From: Clostridia bacterium | Lineage (GTDB): Bacteria > Bacillota_A > Clostridia > Oscillospirales > Acutalibacteraceae | DNA: 64,000 nt | Direction of reading: 5' to 3' | NCBI GenBank assembly: GCA_017435305.1 | Contig: JAFSFH010000012.1 | Span: 169,182 to 233,181 of the forward strand | Part shown: piece after piece, positions 7,700 through 15,340 of the stretch | How the letters are laid out: each line of letters opens with the position of its first letter | Numbering within the stretch: position 1 is the stretch's first letter | The notes under the pieces: generated by a model | The model's input: only the letters and a program-made list of their open reading frames with translations | What the model was told of the DNA's origin: nothing | Databases searched by the model: none | Made by a program: the position numbers and the translations under genes

Positions 7700-8983
7700 T
7701 TATTCGGTTTCACCCAGCAGCTTCTCCACGCAGGCCAGCTCCACACACAGGCAGAACAGCTCCATAGCCACCGCCAGCTCCTCCACCGACGGGTAGGAGG
7801 GGGCGATGCGGATGTTGCGGTCACGGGGGTCGTTGCCGTAGGGATAAGTGGCGCCGGCGCCGGTCATCACCACGCCCGCCTCGCGGAGCAGCTGAACGGT
7901 ACGCTTGGCGCAGCCGTCCATCACGTTGACGCTGACGAAATAGCCGCCACGGGGCTGATGCCAGTGGGCAATATCCAGACCCGCCAGCTGCGCCTCCAGG
8001 GTATCCAGCACCACGCGGAATCGGGGACGCAGCACCGCCGCGTGCAGCTTCATATGCCGCTTGACCCCCTCGATGTCGCCAAAGAAGCGGATGTGCCGCA
8101 GCATATTCAGCTTATCGTGACCGATGGTCTGGATGGTCATCCGCTTTTTCACGTCCGCCACGTTGGCGGGGCTGGCGGCCAGCGCCGCCACACCCGAGCC
8201 GGGGAAGCTGATCTTGGAGGTGGAGGTGAACATCACCACCATATCCTCGTTACCGTTCTTGACCAGTTCGGGATAGATGTTCAGCAGGGTGTCGCCCTCG
8301 TCCTCCAGATGGTGCAGGCAGTAGGCGTTATCCCAGATAATGCGGAAGTCCTCGGCGGCAGGCTTCAGCGCCGCCAGACGGCGCACGGTGTCGTCGGAAT
8401 AGGTGATGCCGTCGGGGTTGGAGTACATGGGCACGCACCACATACCCTTGACCGAGGGGTCCTTGATCAGCTCCTCGATGACGTCCATCTTGGGGCCGTA
8501 GGGGGTCATCTCCACGGGGATCATCTTGATGCCGAAGAACTCGGTCACCGCAAAGTGGCGGTCGTAGCCGGGGACGGGGCACAGGAACTGGACCTCCCCC
8601 TGGCGACACCAGGGCCGATTACCGCACACACCGCGGCTGTAGCAGGTGGAAATGTAGTCGAACATCATATTCAGACTGGAGTTGCCGCCCACGATCACCT
8701 GCTCGGGTGCCACACCCAGCATATCGCCGAACAGGCTCTTGACCTCCGGCAGACCGTCCAACACGCCGTAATTACGGGCGTCGAAGCCATTGGCGGCGGT
8801 GTAGCCGTCACGGGGGTTGACGCACTCCAGCATCTCCAGGCTCAGATCCAGCTGCTGAACGCCGGGCTTACCCCGGGACATATCCAGCTGCAGGCCCTGG
8901 GCCTGAAGGCTCAAATATTGCTGGCGCAGCGTGATCTCCCGCTGGGCCAGCTGCTGGCGAGTCATATTCTTAAGACTGCTCAC
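7700..8983 (-). CDS. Aspartate aminotransferase, subgroup 1c (fold-type I PLP enzyme)
   Basis: A 427-residue PLP enzyme resembling the Corynebacterium-type aspartate aminotransferase family (Pfam Asp_aminotransf), which interconverts aspartate/2-oxoglutarate and oxaloacetate/glutamate. Visible landmarks are LDMSRGKP near the N-terminus, DARNYGVLDGLPE, CPVPGYDRHF, MYSNPDGITYS, WDNAY (Asp218) and the PLP lysine in FTSTSKISFPGSG (Lys257). The start is a GTG at 8983 with GGGAG seven bases upstream. It is monocistronic with its own promoter and terminator. Substrate is assigned by family only. Confidence 0.88.
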   Translation of the reverse strand: MSSLKNMTRQQLAQREITLRQQYLSLQAQGLQLDMSRGKPGVQQLDLSLEMLECVNPRDGYTAANGFDARNYGVLDGLPEVKSLFGDMLGVAPEQVIVGGNSSLNMMFDYISTCYSRGVCGNRPWCRQGEVQFLCPVPGYDRHFAVTEFFGIKMIPVEMTPYGPKMDVIEELIKDPSVKGMWCVPMYSNPDGITYSDDTVRRLAALKPAAEDFRIIWDNAYCLHHLEDEGDTLLNIYPELVKNGNEDMVVMFTSTSKISFPGSGVAALAASPANVADVKKRMTIQTIGHDKLNMLRHIRFFGDIEGVKRHMKLHAAVLRPRFRVVLDTLEAQLAGLDIAHWHQPRGGYFVSVNVMDGCAKRTVQLLREAGVVMTGAGATYPYGNDPRDRNIRIAPSYPSVEELAVAMELFCLCVELACVEKLLGETE

Positions 8984-9042
8984 GTCAGCACTCCCTTTCC
9001 TGCGCGGCGGTACCCCGCGCTCACAAACGTAGTCTGCCTGCT

Positions 9043-9071
9043 ATTATACTAGATATACCCATATTTTGCAA
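9043..9071 (-). promoter_or_regulatory. Aminotransferase promoter
   Basis: Minus-strand -35 TTGCAA (9071-9066), 17-bp spacer, -10 TATAAT (9048-9043). Confidence 0.8.
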
Positions 9072-9190
9072 GTCTAATTTCAAATTCTTGCATATTTTTT
9101 ACCTGTTTTTGCCTTTTCATGCGCATTTCGGGAATATTTCGCATAATTTTATAGATAATCCGTTATTTTTTTACGCAAAAATAGGTAAAA

Positions 9191-9221
9191 CAAAAAAACA
9201 GCCCTACCGATTGGTAGGGCT
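9191..9221 (-). terminator. tRNA-Val terminator
   Basis: Stem AGCCCTACC/GGTAGGGCT followed on the minus strand by seven T residues, 9 bp after the tRNA 3' end. Confidence 0.9.
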
Positions 9222-9229
9222 GCCTTATT

Positions 9230-9305
9230 TGGTGGACAATAACGGACTCGAACCGCTGACCCTCCGCACGTCAAGCGGATGCTCTACCAGCTGAGCTAAT
9301 TGTCC
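9230..9305 (-). tRNA. tRNA-Val (anticodon GAC)
   Basis: The minus strand folds into a full cloverleaf: acceptor GGACAAT/ATTGTCC, D arm TAGCTCAGCTGGTAGAGCA, anticodon stem TCCGC/GCGGA with loop TTGACGT (GAC at 34-36), T loop TTCGAGT, discriminator A and an encoded CCA at 9230-9232. GAC reads the valine codons GUC and GUU. Confidence 0.96.
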
Positions 9306-9413
9306 ATAGCGCAAGTGGCATTATAACGGAAAACCACTCGCTTGTCAAGAGCCTTTTGCAAGAAAATGCAAAAACTTTCCGGCAAATACTGTTACACTTA
9401 ATCTGGTTGTGCG

Positions 9414-9890
9414 TTATTTCATCGTTTCCTTGCGGTTTTGCAGGGCCTTGAGTCCGAACTCCAGCAGCACGCAGGCCAGCAACACGCCCACCAGCACCAG
9501 CGGGGTGAACAGGTAATACGCCAACAGGGCGTTGACCGGGTCGCACAGACCCATCACCAGCGAGGGCACCACCAGCGCCGCGGCGGTGACGGCGGTGTAG
9601 ATCCACTTCTGCTTGGAGGTCAGGGGCTGTTTGCCCAGCACGTGGCGTACCAGCAGCACCACGTAGGCGATAACGCCCACCAGCAGGGTCAGCGCCTCCA
9701 GGGTATCCTGGGCGGCGGTCACACTCATATAGGTGGTGAACACGTCCATATCCTCCACCGACACAAGACCGGAAAACCGGGGGGTGTACTGACTGCTCCA
9801 CAGAGTCAGAGCCGCCGAGGTGGTCACCGCCGCCGTCAGCAATGCCAGCAGCACCCACGCGGCGGTCACAATACCGTTTTTCTCCTTCAT
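9414..9890 (-). CDS. Hypothetical four-TM membrane protein
   Basis: Small integral membrane protein of 158 residues not recognised as a named family. Four hydrophobic segments are visible: AAWVLLALLTAAVTTSAALTL, LEALTLLVGVIAYVVLLV, IYTAVTAAALVVPSLVMGL and LLAYYLFTPLVLVGVLLACVLL, with a short basic linker (GKQPLTSKQK) between segments 2 and 3 and a polar C-terminus. Of two close ATGs, the one at 9890 has AGGTGA at better spacing; the one at 9896 touches it. It starts 14 bp after tatD and is probably co-transcribed with it. Confidence 0.75.
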   Translation of the reverse strand: MKEKNGIVTAAWVLLALLTAAVTTSAALTLWSSQYTPRFSGLVSVEDMDVFTTYMSVTAAQDTLEALTLLVGVIAYVVLLVRHVLGKQPLTSKQKWIYTAVTAAALVVPSLVMGLCDPVNALLAYYLFTPLVLVGVLLACVLLEFGLKALQNRKETMK

Positions 9891-9904
9891 ATCCATTCAC
9901 CTCA

Positions 9905-10675
9905 TCACAAAGATAGTCCAAACAGGCGGTTGGCGTTCCCGCGGGTAGCGTCCAGCAGCTCCTCCACCGCCATCCCCCGTATCTCCGCCAAGCGGGCGGC
10001 GGTATGGGCGATCATAGCAGAGTCACACCGCTTGCCCCGCATGGGCACGGGAGCCATATAGGGGGCGTCGGTCTCCAGCAGCAGGCGGTCCAACGGCAGG
10101 CTCGCCGCCACCTCCACCGGCTTGCGGGCATTCTTAAAGGTGGCGGCGCCGCCCAGACCGATATACAGGCCTAAGTCGGTGAGCTGCCGCGCCATCTCGG
10201 CGCTGCCGGAGAAACAATGCACCACGCCGCGGGGGCGGGTCTCCCTCAGCAGGTTATAGGTGTCCTCGTGGGCCTCGCGGTCGTGGAAAATGACAGGCAG
10301 ATCCAGCTCCTTGGCCAGTTCGATCTGCTTACGGCACCACTGAAGCTGCACCTCACGGGGGGCGTTATCCTCCCAATAATAGTCCAGCCCGATCTCACCG
10401 ATGGCGCACACCGCCGGGTGTGCCGCCGCCCGACGGACGGCATCCAGCCAATCGAGGGTGGCGCGGCTGACAAATTCGGGGTGGATACCCACCGCCACAC
10501 GGATATAGGGATACCGCTCCGCCATCTCCAGACTACGGGCGATGGAATCGGGGTCGGTGGCGCACTGGATCACACCGCAGACACCCTGATCGGGCAAAGC
10601 GGTCAACACCGCGTCCCGATCCTGGTCAAAGGCGTCGGCGTCGTAATGGGCGTGGGAATCGAAAATATGGGGCAT
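9905..10675 (-). CDS. tatD: TatD family metal-dependent hydrolase (DNase)
   Basis: A 256-residue TIM-barrel metalloenzyme of the TatD/YcfH family, with members reported to have 3'-5' exonuclease or tRNA-editing activity. The motifs are in order: FDSHAHYD (HxH), AVGIHPEF, IGEIGLDYYW (metal Glu), LPVIFHDREAHEDT, GVVHCFSGS and LLLETDAPYMAPVPMRGKRCDS, with the conserved Asp before the C-terminal helix set. The ATG at 10675 is preceded by AGGAAGTGA; an upstream TTG is less likely. It is followed by the membrane protein at 9414. Confidence 0.95.
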   Translation of the reverse strand: MPHIFDSHAHYDADAFDQDRDAVLTALPDQGVCGVIQCATDPDSIARSLEMAERYPYIRVAVGIHPEFVSRATLDWLDAVRRAAAHPAVCAIGEIGLDYYWEDNAPREVQLQWCRKQIELAKELDLPVIFHDREAHEDTYNLLRETRPRGVVHCFSGSAEMARQLTDLGLYIGLGGAATFKNARKPVEVAASLPLDRLLLETDAPYMAPVPMRGKRCDSAMIAHTAARLAEIRGMAVEELLDATRGNANRLFGLSL

Positions 10676-10691
10676 CAAATCACTTCCTTTG

Positions 10692-10728
10692 AGAAAACAA
10701 AAAGCCGTCGGATAACCGACGGCTTTTT
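10692..10728 (-). terminator. HPr gene terminator
   Basis: Stem AAAGCCGTCGG/CCGACGGCTTT with ATAA loop, then a T-rich tract on the minus strand, between the HPr gene and tatD. Confidence 0.92.
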
Positions 10729-10738
10729 ACGTTGCTAA

Positions 10739-11002
10739 TTACTCGGCGAAACCGGACTCCACCAGCTTCACCAGGGCCTCAACAGCGGCCTCCTCGTCAG
10801 CGCCGTCGGCGATCACGCGGATAGCGGTGTTGCCAACGATGCCCAGGGACAGAACGCCCAGCAGGCTCTTGGCGTTGACGCGGCGCTCCTCCTTCTCAAC
10901 CCAGATGGAAGCCTTGAACTCATTGGCCTTCTGAATGAAGAAAGTGGCGGGACGGGCGTGCAGACCAACCTGATTCTGAACAACAACGTCTTTCACAAAC
11001 AT
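10739..11002 (-). CDS. HPr-type phosphocarrier protein
   Basis: An 87-residue phosphocarrier of the PTS or its regulatory branch. The active-site region GLHARPATFF carries His15, the residue phosphorylated by enzyme I, and the regulatory region VNAKSLLGVLSLGI carries Ser46, the HPr kinase target in Firmicutes. Both key residues are intact, so catalytic transfer and carbon catabolite signalling are both possible; whether it is true HPr or a Crh-like paralogue cannot be decided without the rest of the genome. It is monocistronic. Confidence 0.93.
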   Translation of the reverse strand: MFVKDVVVQNQVGLHARPATFFIQKANEFKASIWVEKEERRVNAKSLLGVLSLGIVGNTAIRVIADGADEEAAVEALVKLVESGFAE

Positions 11003-11065
11003 AGCAAATTGCTCCTTTACTGTATCAAATACCTCGATAAAAATGGATACTAACTGACTATACCT

Positions 11066-11093
11066 ATTATATCACGAAATGCGGACAAGTCAA
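11066..11093 (-). promoter_or_regulatory. HPr gene promoter
   Basis: Minus-strand -35 TTGACT (11093-11088), 16-bp spacer, -10 TATAAT (11071-11066). Confidence 0.8.
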
Positions 11094-11196
11094 TCGAAAA
11101 CCCACCGTTTTGATGAAGTTTGGATGAGTGACCGATTTTCGGATTTTTCGGTTTCTCCGTTTGTGCATTTTGTCTAATGCTGTGGAAAACTTTTGG

Positions 11197-11943
11197 TTAT
11201 TGGGGAGAGGCGTCCTCGGCTGTCAGCGAGGCAAGATACGCTCTGTCCTCGTCGGTCAGGGGGGCGGTCTCCAGCATCTCGGGACGCAGGCGATAGGTGC
11301 GCTCCAAAGACTGCTGATGCCGCCACTTGGCGATGTTGCCGTGGTGACCGGACAGCAATATCTCCGGCACCTCTCTCCCCTCCCACTCGGCAGGGCGGGT
11401 GTACTGGGGGTATTCCAGCAGACCGGCAAAGTGGCTCTCCTCGGTGAAGCAGACCTCATCCGCCAGTACGCCGGGGATCATACGGGACACGCAGTCCACC
11501 AACGCCATGGCGGGGATCTCACCGCCGGTGAGCACGTAGTCACCGATGGAGATCTGCTCGTCCACGATGGCCTCCAGCACCCGCTCATCCACGCCCTCGT
11601 AGTGACCGCAGAGAATGCAGATATTGGGCATCTGCGCCAGCTCAATGGCCCGCTGCTGGGTCAGGGTCTTGCCCTGGGGGGACATATAGATGAGGTGAGG
11701 TCTCTCCCCCGCCTGCTCACACACGGCGCGGAAGCAGTCGGCGATGGGCTGGGGAAACATCACCATACCCATACCGCCTCCATAGGGATAGTCGTCCACC
11801 TGCATCTGCTTATTCTTAGTATATTCCCGAATCTGGTGACAGTGCAACTCCAGCAGACCCTTATCCTTGGCGCGACCGATGATGCTCTGGTCAAACACCC
11901 TGTCGAACATATCGGGGAACAGGGTCATAATATCAAATCTCAT
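11197..11943 (-). CDS. trmD: tRNA (guanine-N1)-methyltransferase
   Basis: SPOUT-class methyltransferase making m1G37 in tRNAs with G36, using S-adenosylmethionine. It has 248 residues. Typical landmarks are MRFDIMTLFPDMFD at the start, VDDYPYGGGMGMVM, ICILCGHYEGVDERVLE in the knotted cofactor site, ISIGDYVLTGGEIPAM and EYPQYTRPAEWEGREVPEILLSGHHGNIAKWR. Its start overlaps the end of rimM by 11 bp. rplS, which often follows trmD in Firmicutes, is not present here. Confidence 0.97.
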   Translation of the reverse strand: MRFDIMTLFPDMFDRVFDQSIIGRAKDKGLLELHCHQIREYTKNKQMQVDDYPYGGGMGMVMFPQPIADCFRAVCEQAGERPHLIYMSPQGKTLTQQRAIELAQMPNICILCGHYEGVDERVLEAIVDEQISIGDYVLTGGEIPAMALVDCVSRMIPGVLADEVCFTEESHFAGLLEYPQYTRPAEWEGREVPEILLSGHHGNIAKWRHQQSLERTYRLRPEMLETAPLTDEDRAYLASLTAEDASPQ

Positions 11944-12451
11944 CGTCGTCCAACAGTCCTTTCATCGGGCGCAGGTACAGCCGATCCGCCTTTAGGTCGA
12001 TCTTGATGATCACATCGGGGATGGCGGGAATCAGCACCTCCCCCTTTTCGGTGGCCATATGGTACACGGCGTTGGCGCCGGTCTGGCTCACGTCGGTGAG
12101 GGTGCCGTAGGTGTCGCCGTTGTCGGCATCCACCACCGTCAGACCGATCAGATCCTGCACCAGATAGTGCCCCTTGGGCAATTTCAGGTCGCGGCGGTCC
12201 ACGTACAGCATCTTGCCCCGCAGCACCTGTGCGGCTTCCACGGTGGTGACGCCCTCCAGCATCACCAGCGCGATGTTCTTATGGGGGCGACCCTTGACCT
12301 TGACCGCCTGTTTGCCGGCGGCGTCCCAGTATAGCTTTTTGAATCCGGCGAACTGCTGGGGGGAATCGCACCAGGGCTGCACCCGCACCTCGCCGCGGAC
12401 GCCGTGGGTGCCCACGATCTGTCCGGCTTCTAAATACGGTTTTTGAGGCAT
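11933..12451 (-). CDS. rimM: 16S rRNA processing protein RimM
   Basis: Assembly factor for the 30S head, binding ribosomal protein S19 during 16S rRNA maturation. It has 172 residues: an N-terminal beta-barrel (EAGQIVGTHGVRGEVRVQPWCDSPQQF) and a C-terminal PRC-barrel (HYLVQDLIGLTVVDADNGDTYGTLTDVSQTGANAVYHM and VLIPAIPDVI). It sits between khpA and trmD, its normal position, with a terminator-like hairpin upstream and an 11-bp overlap with trmD downstream. Confidence 0.97.
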   Translation of the reverse strand: MPQKPYLEAGQIVGTHGVRGEVRVQPWCDSPQQFAGFKKLYWDAAGKQAVKVKGRPHKNIALVMLEGVTTVEAAQVLRGKMLYVDRRDLKLPKGHYLVQDLIGLTVVDADNGDTYGTLTDVSQTGANAVYHMATEKGEVLIPAIPDVIIKIDLKADRLYLRPMKGLLDDDEI

Positions 12452-12471
12452 AGTATACGTCCTCCTATGGA

Positions 12472-12509
12472 AAACAGAGGCAAACCGACGTGGTCTGCCT
12501 CTGTTTTTC
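12472..12509 (-). terminator. Intra-operon terminator-like hairpin between khpA and rimM
   Basis: Stem AACAGAGGCA/TGCCTCTGTT with T-rich sequence on either side, so it could act in both orientations. It lies between co-directional genes and could reduce transcription into rimM-trmD. Confidence 0.6.
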
Positions 12510-12516
12510 TCGTTAA

Positions 12517-12750
12517 TTAGTCGATCTCTACGGCGACCTTGACGTCTTTGCGGGTGGCAGCGGCGCGCATCACGGTGCGCATCGCCTTGGCGATGCGACC
12601 CTGCTTGCCGATGACACGGCCCATATCGTCGGGGGCAACGTGCAGGTGGAATACCACCGTGCCGTCCTCCATGGGCTCATCCTGCTCGACGACCACCGCA
12701 GAAGGATCCTCCACCAAGCCCTGAGCAATGGTGATCAGAAGTTCTTTCAT
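12517..12750 (-). CDS. khpA: KH-domain RNA-binding protein KhpA (YlqC)
   Basis: A 77-residue single KH-domain protein. The GxxG RNA-binding loop is visible in DDMGRVIGKQGRIAKAMR. In Gram-positive bacteria KhpA partners with KhpB/Jag and binds RNA, affecting cell elongation and gene expression. It lies between rpsP and rimM as in most Clostridia, with AGGAGG upstream of the ATG. Confidence 0.93.
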   Translation of the reverse strand: MKELLITIAQGLVEDPSAVVVEQDEPMEDGTVVFHLHVAPDDMGRVIGKQGRIAKAMRTVMRAAATRKDVKVAVEID

Positions 12751-12789
12751 TGGTACCTCCTGTGGGTTGGGTGTCTCGCGTACGACGGA

Positions 12790-13032
12790 TTATTCCAGAC
12801 CGGCCTTTTTCAGCAGAACCTTAACGGTATCGGTGGGCTGAGCGCCGTTGGCGATCCAGTTCTTAGCCTTGTCCAGGTCGATCTTGATGGTAGAGGGCTC
12901 GGTCAGGGGGTTGTAGTAGCCGATCTCCTCGATGAAACGACCGTCACGGGGATAGCGGGAATCCGCCACGACCACGCGATAGGAAGGGGCCTTCTTGGCG
13001 CCGGTACGGCGCAGACGAATCTTAACTGCCAT
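12790..13032 (-). CDS. rpsP: 30S ribosomal protein S16
   Basis: An 80-residue small-subunit protein starting [42 protein letters not shown], the standard S16 signature, and ending in [17 protein letters not shown]. It is part of the ffh-rpsP-khpA-rimM-trmD series; 39 bp separate it from khpA. AGGTAA precedes the ATG. Confidence 0.98.
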   Translation of the reverse strand: MAVKIRLRRTGAKKAPSYRVVVADSRYPRDGRFIEEIGYYNPLTEPSTIKIDLDKAKNWIANGAQPTDTVKVLLKKAGLE

Positions 13033-13102
13033 AATAAATTACCTCCAAATAATTTTAATACATTTTTATATCTTCTATCCATGTCACTGGATTGAATTCG
13101 GA

Positions 13103-14455
13103 TTAGAAACGGAAGCCGCCCATACCGGGCAGGTTGGGCATCCGCATACCGCGACCGCCCTTTTTGTTCATACGGCGCATCTGCTTCATCAGATCCTGCA
13201 TACTGCGGTACTGCTTGAGCAGGCGGTTGACGTCCTCCACCCGCTGTCCGCAGCCGGCGGCGATGCGTCGCTTGCGGGAGGGGTTCATAATATCGGGCTT
13301 GGCCCGTTCGGCGGCGGTCATGGACAGGATGATGGCCTCGGTGCGGGCAAACTGCTTCGGGTCGATCTCCACGTCCTTGATCTGCTTGCTCATACCGGGG
13401 ATCATACCCAGCATACTCTTGATGTCGCCCATCTGCTGTATCTGCCGCAGCTGATCCAGCAGGTCGTTGAGATCAAACTTATTCTCCTGCATCTTACGGG
13501 CCAGCTCTTCGGCTTTTTTCTCGTCGATCTGCTGCTCCGCCTTTTCGATGAGGGACATCACGTCGCCCATACCCAGGATGCGGGAGGCCATACGGTCGGG
13601 ATGGAATACCTCCAGATCCTCCAGCTTTTCGCCCATACCGGCGAACTTAATGGGTTTGCCGGTAACGGCGCGGACGGACAGCGCCGCACCGCCGCGGGTG
13701 TCGCCGTCCAGCTTGGTGAGGATGACGCCGGTGATGCCCAGCGCCTCGTCAAAGGAGGAGGCCACGTTGACCGCGTCCTGACCGGTCATGGCATCCACCA
13801 CCAGCAGAATCTCAGCGGGATCCACGGTGGAGCGAATGTTCTTCAGCTCGTCCATCAGCTGCTCATCAATGTGCAGACGACCGGCGGTATCCAGAATCAC
13901 GTAGTCGTTGCCGTGATCCTTGGCGTGAGCCACAGCCGCCTTAGCGATCTTAACGGGGTTTTCGGTGCCCATCTTGAACACCGGTACGCCGGCGCGATCA
14001 GCCACCACGCACAGCTGGTCAATGGCGGCGGGACGATAGATATCGCAGGCCACCAGCAGGGGACGGTGCCCCTTGCTCTTGAGCATACGGGCCAGCTTAC
14101 CACTGTGGGTGGTTTTACCGGAGCCCTGCAGACCGCACATCAGAATGACGCAGGGGGGCTTGTTGGCGCGAGCCAAGGGGGCCGCCTCGCCGCCCATCAG
14201 CTGGGTCAGCTGCTCGTTAACGATTTTGATGACCATCTGAGCGGGGGTCAGGCTCTCCATCACCTTGGCGCCTACCGCCGCCTCCACCACCTTGTTGGTG
14301 AAGTCCTTGGCCACCTTATAGTTGACGTCCGCCTCCAGCAGAGCCAGGCGAACCTCACGCATGGCGTCCTTTACGTCCGCCTCGGTCAGCTTGCCGCGGT
14401 TGCGGAGTTTTTTGAACGAAGCCGCCAGCTTTTCGCTGAGTCCTTCAAACGCCAT
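13103..14455 (-). CDS. ffh: Signal recognition particle protein Ffh
   Basis: GTPase that binds 4.5S/scRNA and signal sequences for co-translational targeting. It has 450 residues: the N domain, the G domain with P-loop GLQGSGKTTHSGKLA, DIYRPAAIDQL, DTAGRLHID and TKLDGDTRGGAAL, and a C-terminal methionine-rich M domain (MGDIKSMLGMIPGM, PSRKRRIAAGCG, MRRMNKKGG) ending MPNLPGMGGFRF. It is separated from ylxM by the second 161-bp repeat element. The pairing with ylxM and rpsP is the conserved arrangement. Confidence 0.98.
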   Translation of the reverse strand: MAFEGLSEKLAASFKKLRNRGKLTEADVKDAMREVRLALLEADVNYKVAKDFTNKVVEAAVGAKVMESLTPAQMVIKIVNEQLTQLMGGEAAPLARANKPPCVILMCGLQGSGKTTHSGKLARMLKSKGHRPLLVACDIYRPAAIDQLCVVADRAGVPVFKMGTENPVKIAKAAVAHAKDHGNDYVILDTAGRLHIDEQLMDELKNIRSTVDPAEILLVVDAMTGQDAVNVASSFDEALGITGVILTKLDGDTRGGAALSVRAVTGKPIKFAGMGEKLEDLEVFHPDRMASRILGMGDVMSLIEKAEQQIDEKKAEELARKMQENKFDLNDLLDQLRQIQQMGDIKSMLGMIPGMSKQIKDVEIDPKQFARTEAIILSMTAAERAKPDIMNPSRKRRIAAGCGQRVEDVNRLLKQYRSMQDLMKQMRRMNKKGGRGMRMPNLPGMGGFRF

Positions 14456-14479
14456 GGGGGATCACCTACCTTTCATTTT

Positions 14480-14640
14480 GTAACCACTGATGAAATCTTT
14501 GTCACAATTCTCGGCGGCTCTTTTGTCGCCGACTTTGCCAAAAATGCTCGGTAATACATCCAGTATTACCTGCGCTTTTTGTCTTGCTCGGCAATAAAAT
14601 ATCTCGCCGATCATTGCAACACGCTTTCACCAGCGGTTAC
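14480..14640 (-). repeat. About 161-bp TIR element, copy 2
   Basis: Same family as 2622-2783, in the opposite orientation. Terminal inverted repeats are GTAACCACTGATGAAA (14480-14495) and its counterpart at 14625-14640. The central hairpin stem is GGTAATAC/GTATTACC (14550-14557, 14563-14570); one stem pair differs from copy 1 by a compensatory C-G to T-A change. It fills most of the 208-bp gap between ylxM and ffh. No ORF or transposase is present. Confidence 0.85.
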
Positions 14641-14663
14641 CGGAGGGGTTTTGTAGTATTGTT

Positions 14664-15029
14664 TTAGTCTTTTTCCAGCATACCGGCCAGCATCATAATG
14701 CGGGCGGCACTGTCGGTCACCTCACGGGGACAGCCGGGGAACTCGCTGTACTGGCGGATGGTCTGTGCCAGCTGATAGATCTCCTCGATGTCGGCGTTGA
14801 TCTTGCGGAAGCGGCGAGCCAAACCCAGGCGCTCCTCCATCTCCAGCATCTGCGCCTCGGCGCGCTTGATCGAGTCACGGACGCCCTGGCGGGTGATGCC
14901 CTCATTCTCCGCAATTTCGGACAGAGAGAGGTCGTCGTTATAGTAATAATCCACCATATCGCGCTGCTTGTCGGTCAGCATATCGCCGTAAAAATCCAGC
15001 AGCAGGGAAATCTCAAGATTTTTTGCCAT
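14664..15029 (-). CDS. ylxM: YlxM/p13-like helix-turn-helix protein
   Basis: A 121-residue DNA-binding-like protein (UPF0122) that accompanies ffh/ftsY in Gram-positive bacteria and is reported to modulate SRP. It shows the sigma-region-4-like sequence LTDKQRDMVDYYYNDDLSLSEIAENEGITRQGVRDSIKRAEAQML, a classic HTH. It is first in the ylxM-ffh operon with a strong promoter. The 161-bp element intervenes before ffh. Confidence 0.93.
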   Translation of the reverse strand: MAKNLEISLLLDFYGDMLTDKQRDMVDYYYNDDLSLSEIAENEGITRQGVRDSIKRAEAQMLEMEERLGLARRFRKINADIEEIYQLAQTIRQYSEFPGCPREVTDSAARIMMLAGMLEKD

Positions 15030-15098
15030 AATACCCCTCCGTTCTGTAGAAATCCGGCTGAAAATCAGCCCTGTTGTAAAGCGTTTTGCTTTACACTA

Positions 15099-15127
15099 AT
15101 TATATACGATAAACCCGCATTTGTCAA
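15099..15127 (-). promoter_or_regulatory. ylxM-ffh promoter
   Basis: Minus-strand -35 TTGACA (15127-15122), 17-bp spacer, -10 TATAAT (15104-15099), a consensus SigA promoter. Confidence 0.92.
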
Positions 15128-15271
15128 GCGTTTTTTGCTATAATGTAAAGGTTTTTTGCTTTCCATAATTTAGGCGGAAAGTTCTCCACAAGAAACTCAA
15201 GAATTGTGGAAAACTCTGTGTACGCAGCAAGCAGGATGAGAAGGTGATGCGGGCGTCCTCGACCGCCCGCA

Positions 15272-15310
15272 CAAAAAGAAAAGTGGCTCACCCAAACGGG
15301 TGAGCCACTT
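15272..15310 (-). terminator. tuf terminator
   Basis: Stem AAGTGGCTCACCC/GGGTGAGCCACTT followed by a T-rich tract on the minus strand, 31 bp after the tuf stop. Confidence 0.93.
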
Positions 15311-15340
15311 GTGCAATCAAGTGATTAATTCAGTTAAGAA

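Larger units (their letters stand above)
15030..15340. other. Intergenic region ylxM/tuf
   Basis: A 311-bp gap. It holds the ylxM promoter, a leader with two small hairpins (TGTAAAGC...GCTTTACA and GGCTGATTTTCAGCC on the minus strand), a GCGGGCG/CGCCCGC hairpin at 15249-15270 related to the short repeats at 40191 and 43357, and the tuf terminator. No ORF is supported. Confidence 0.7.
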
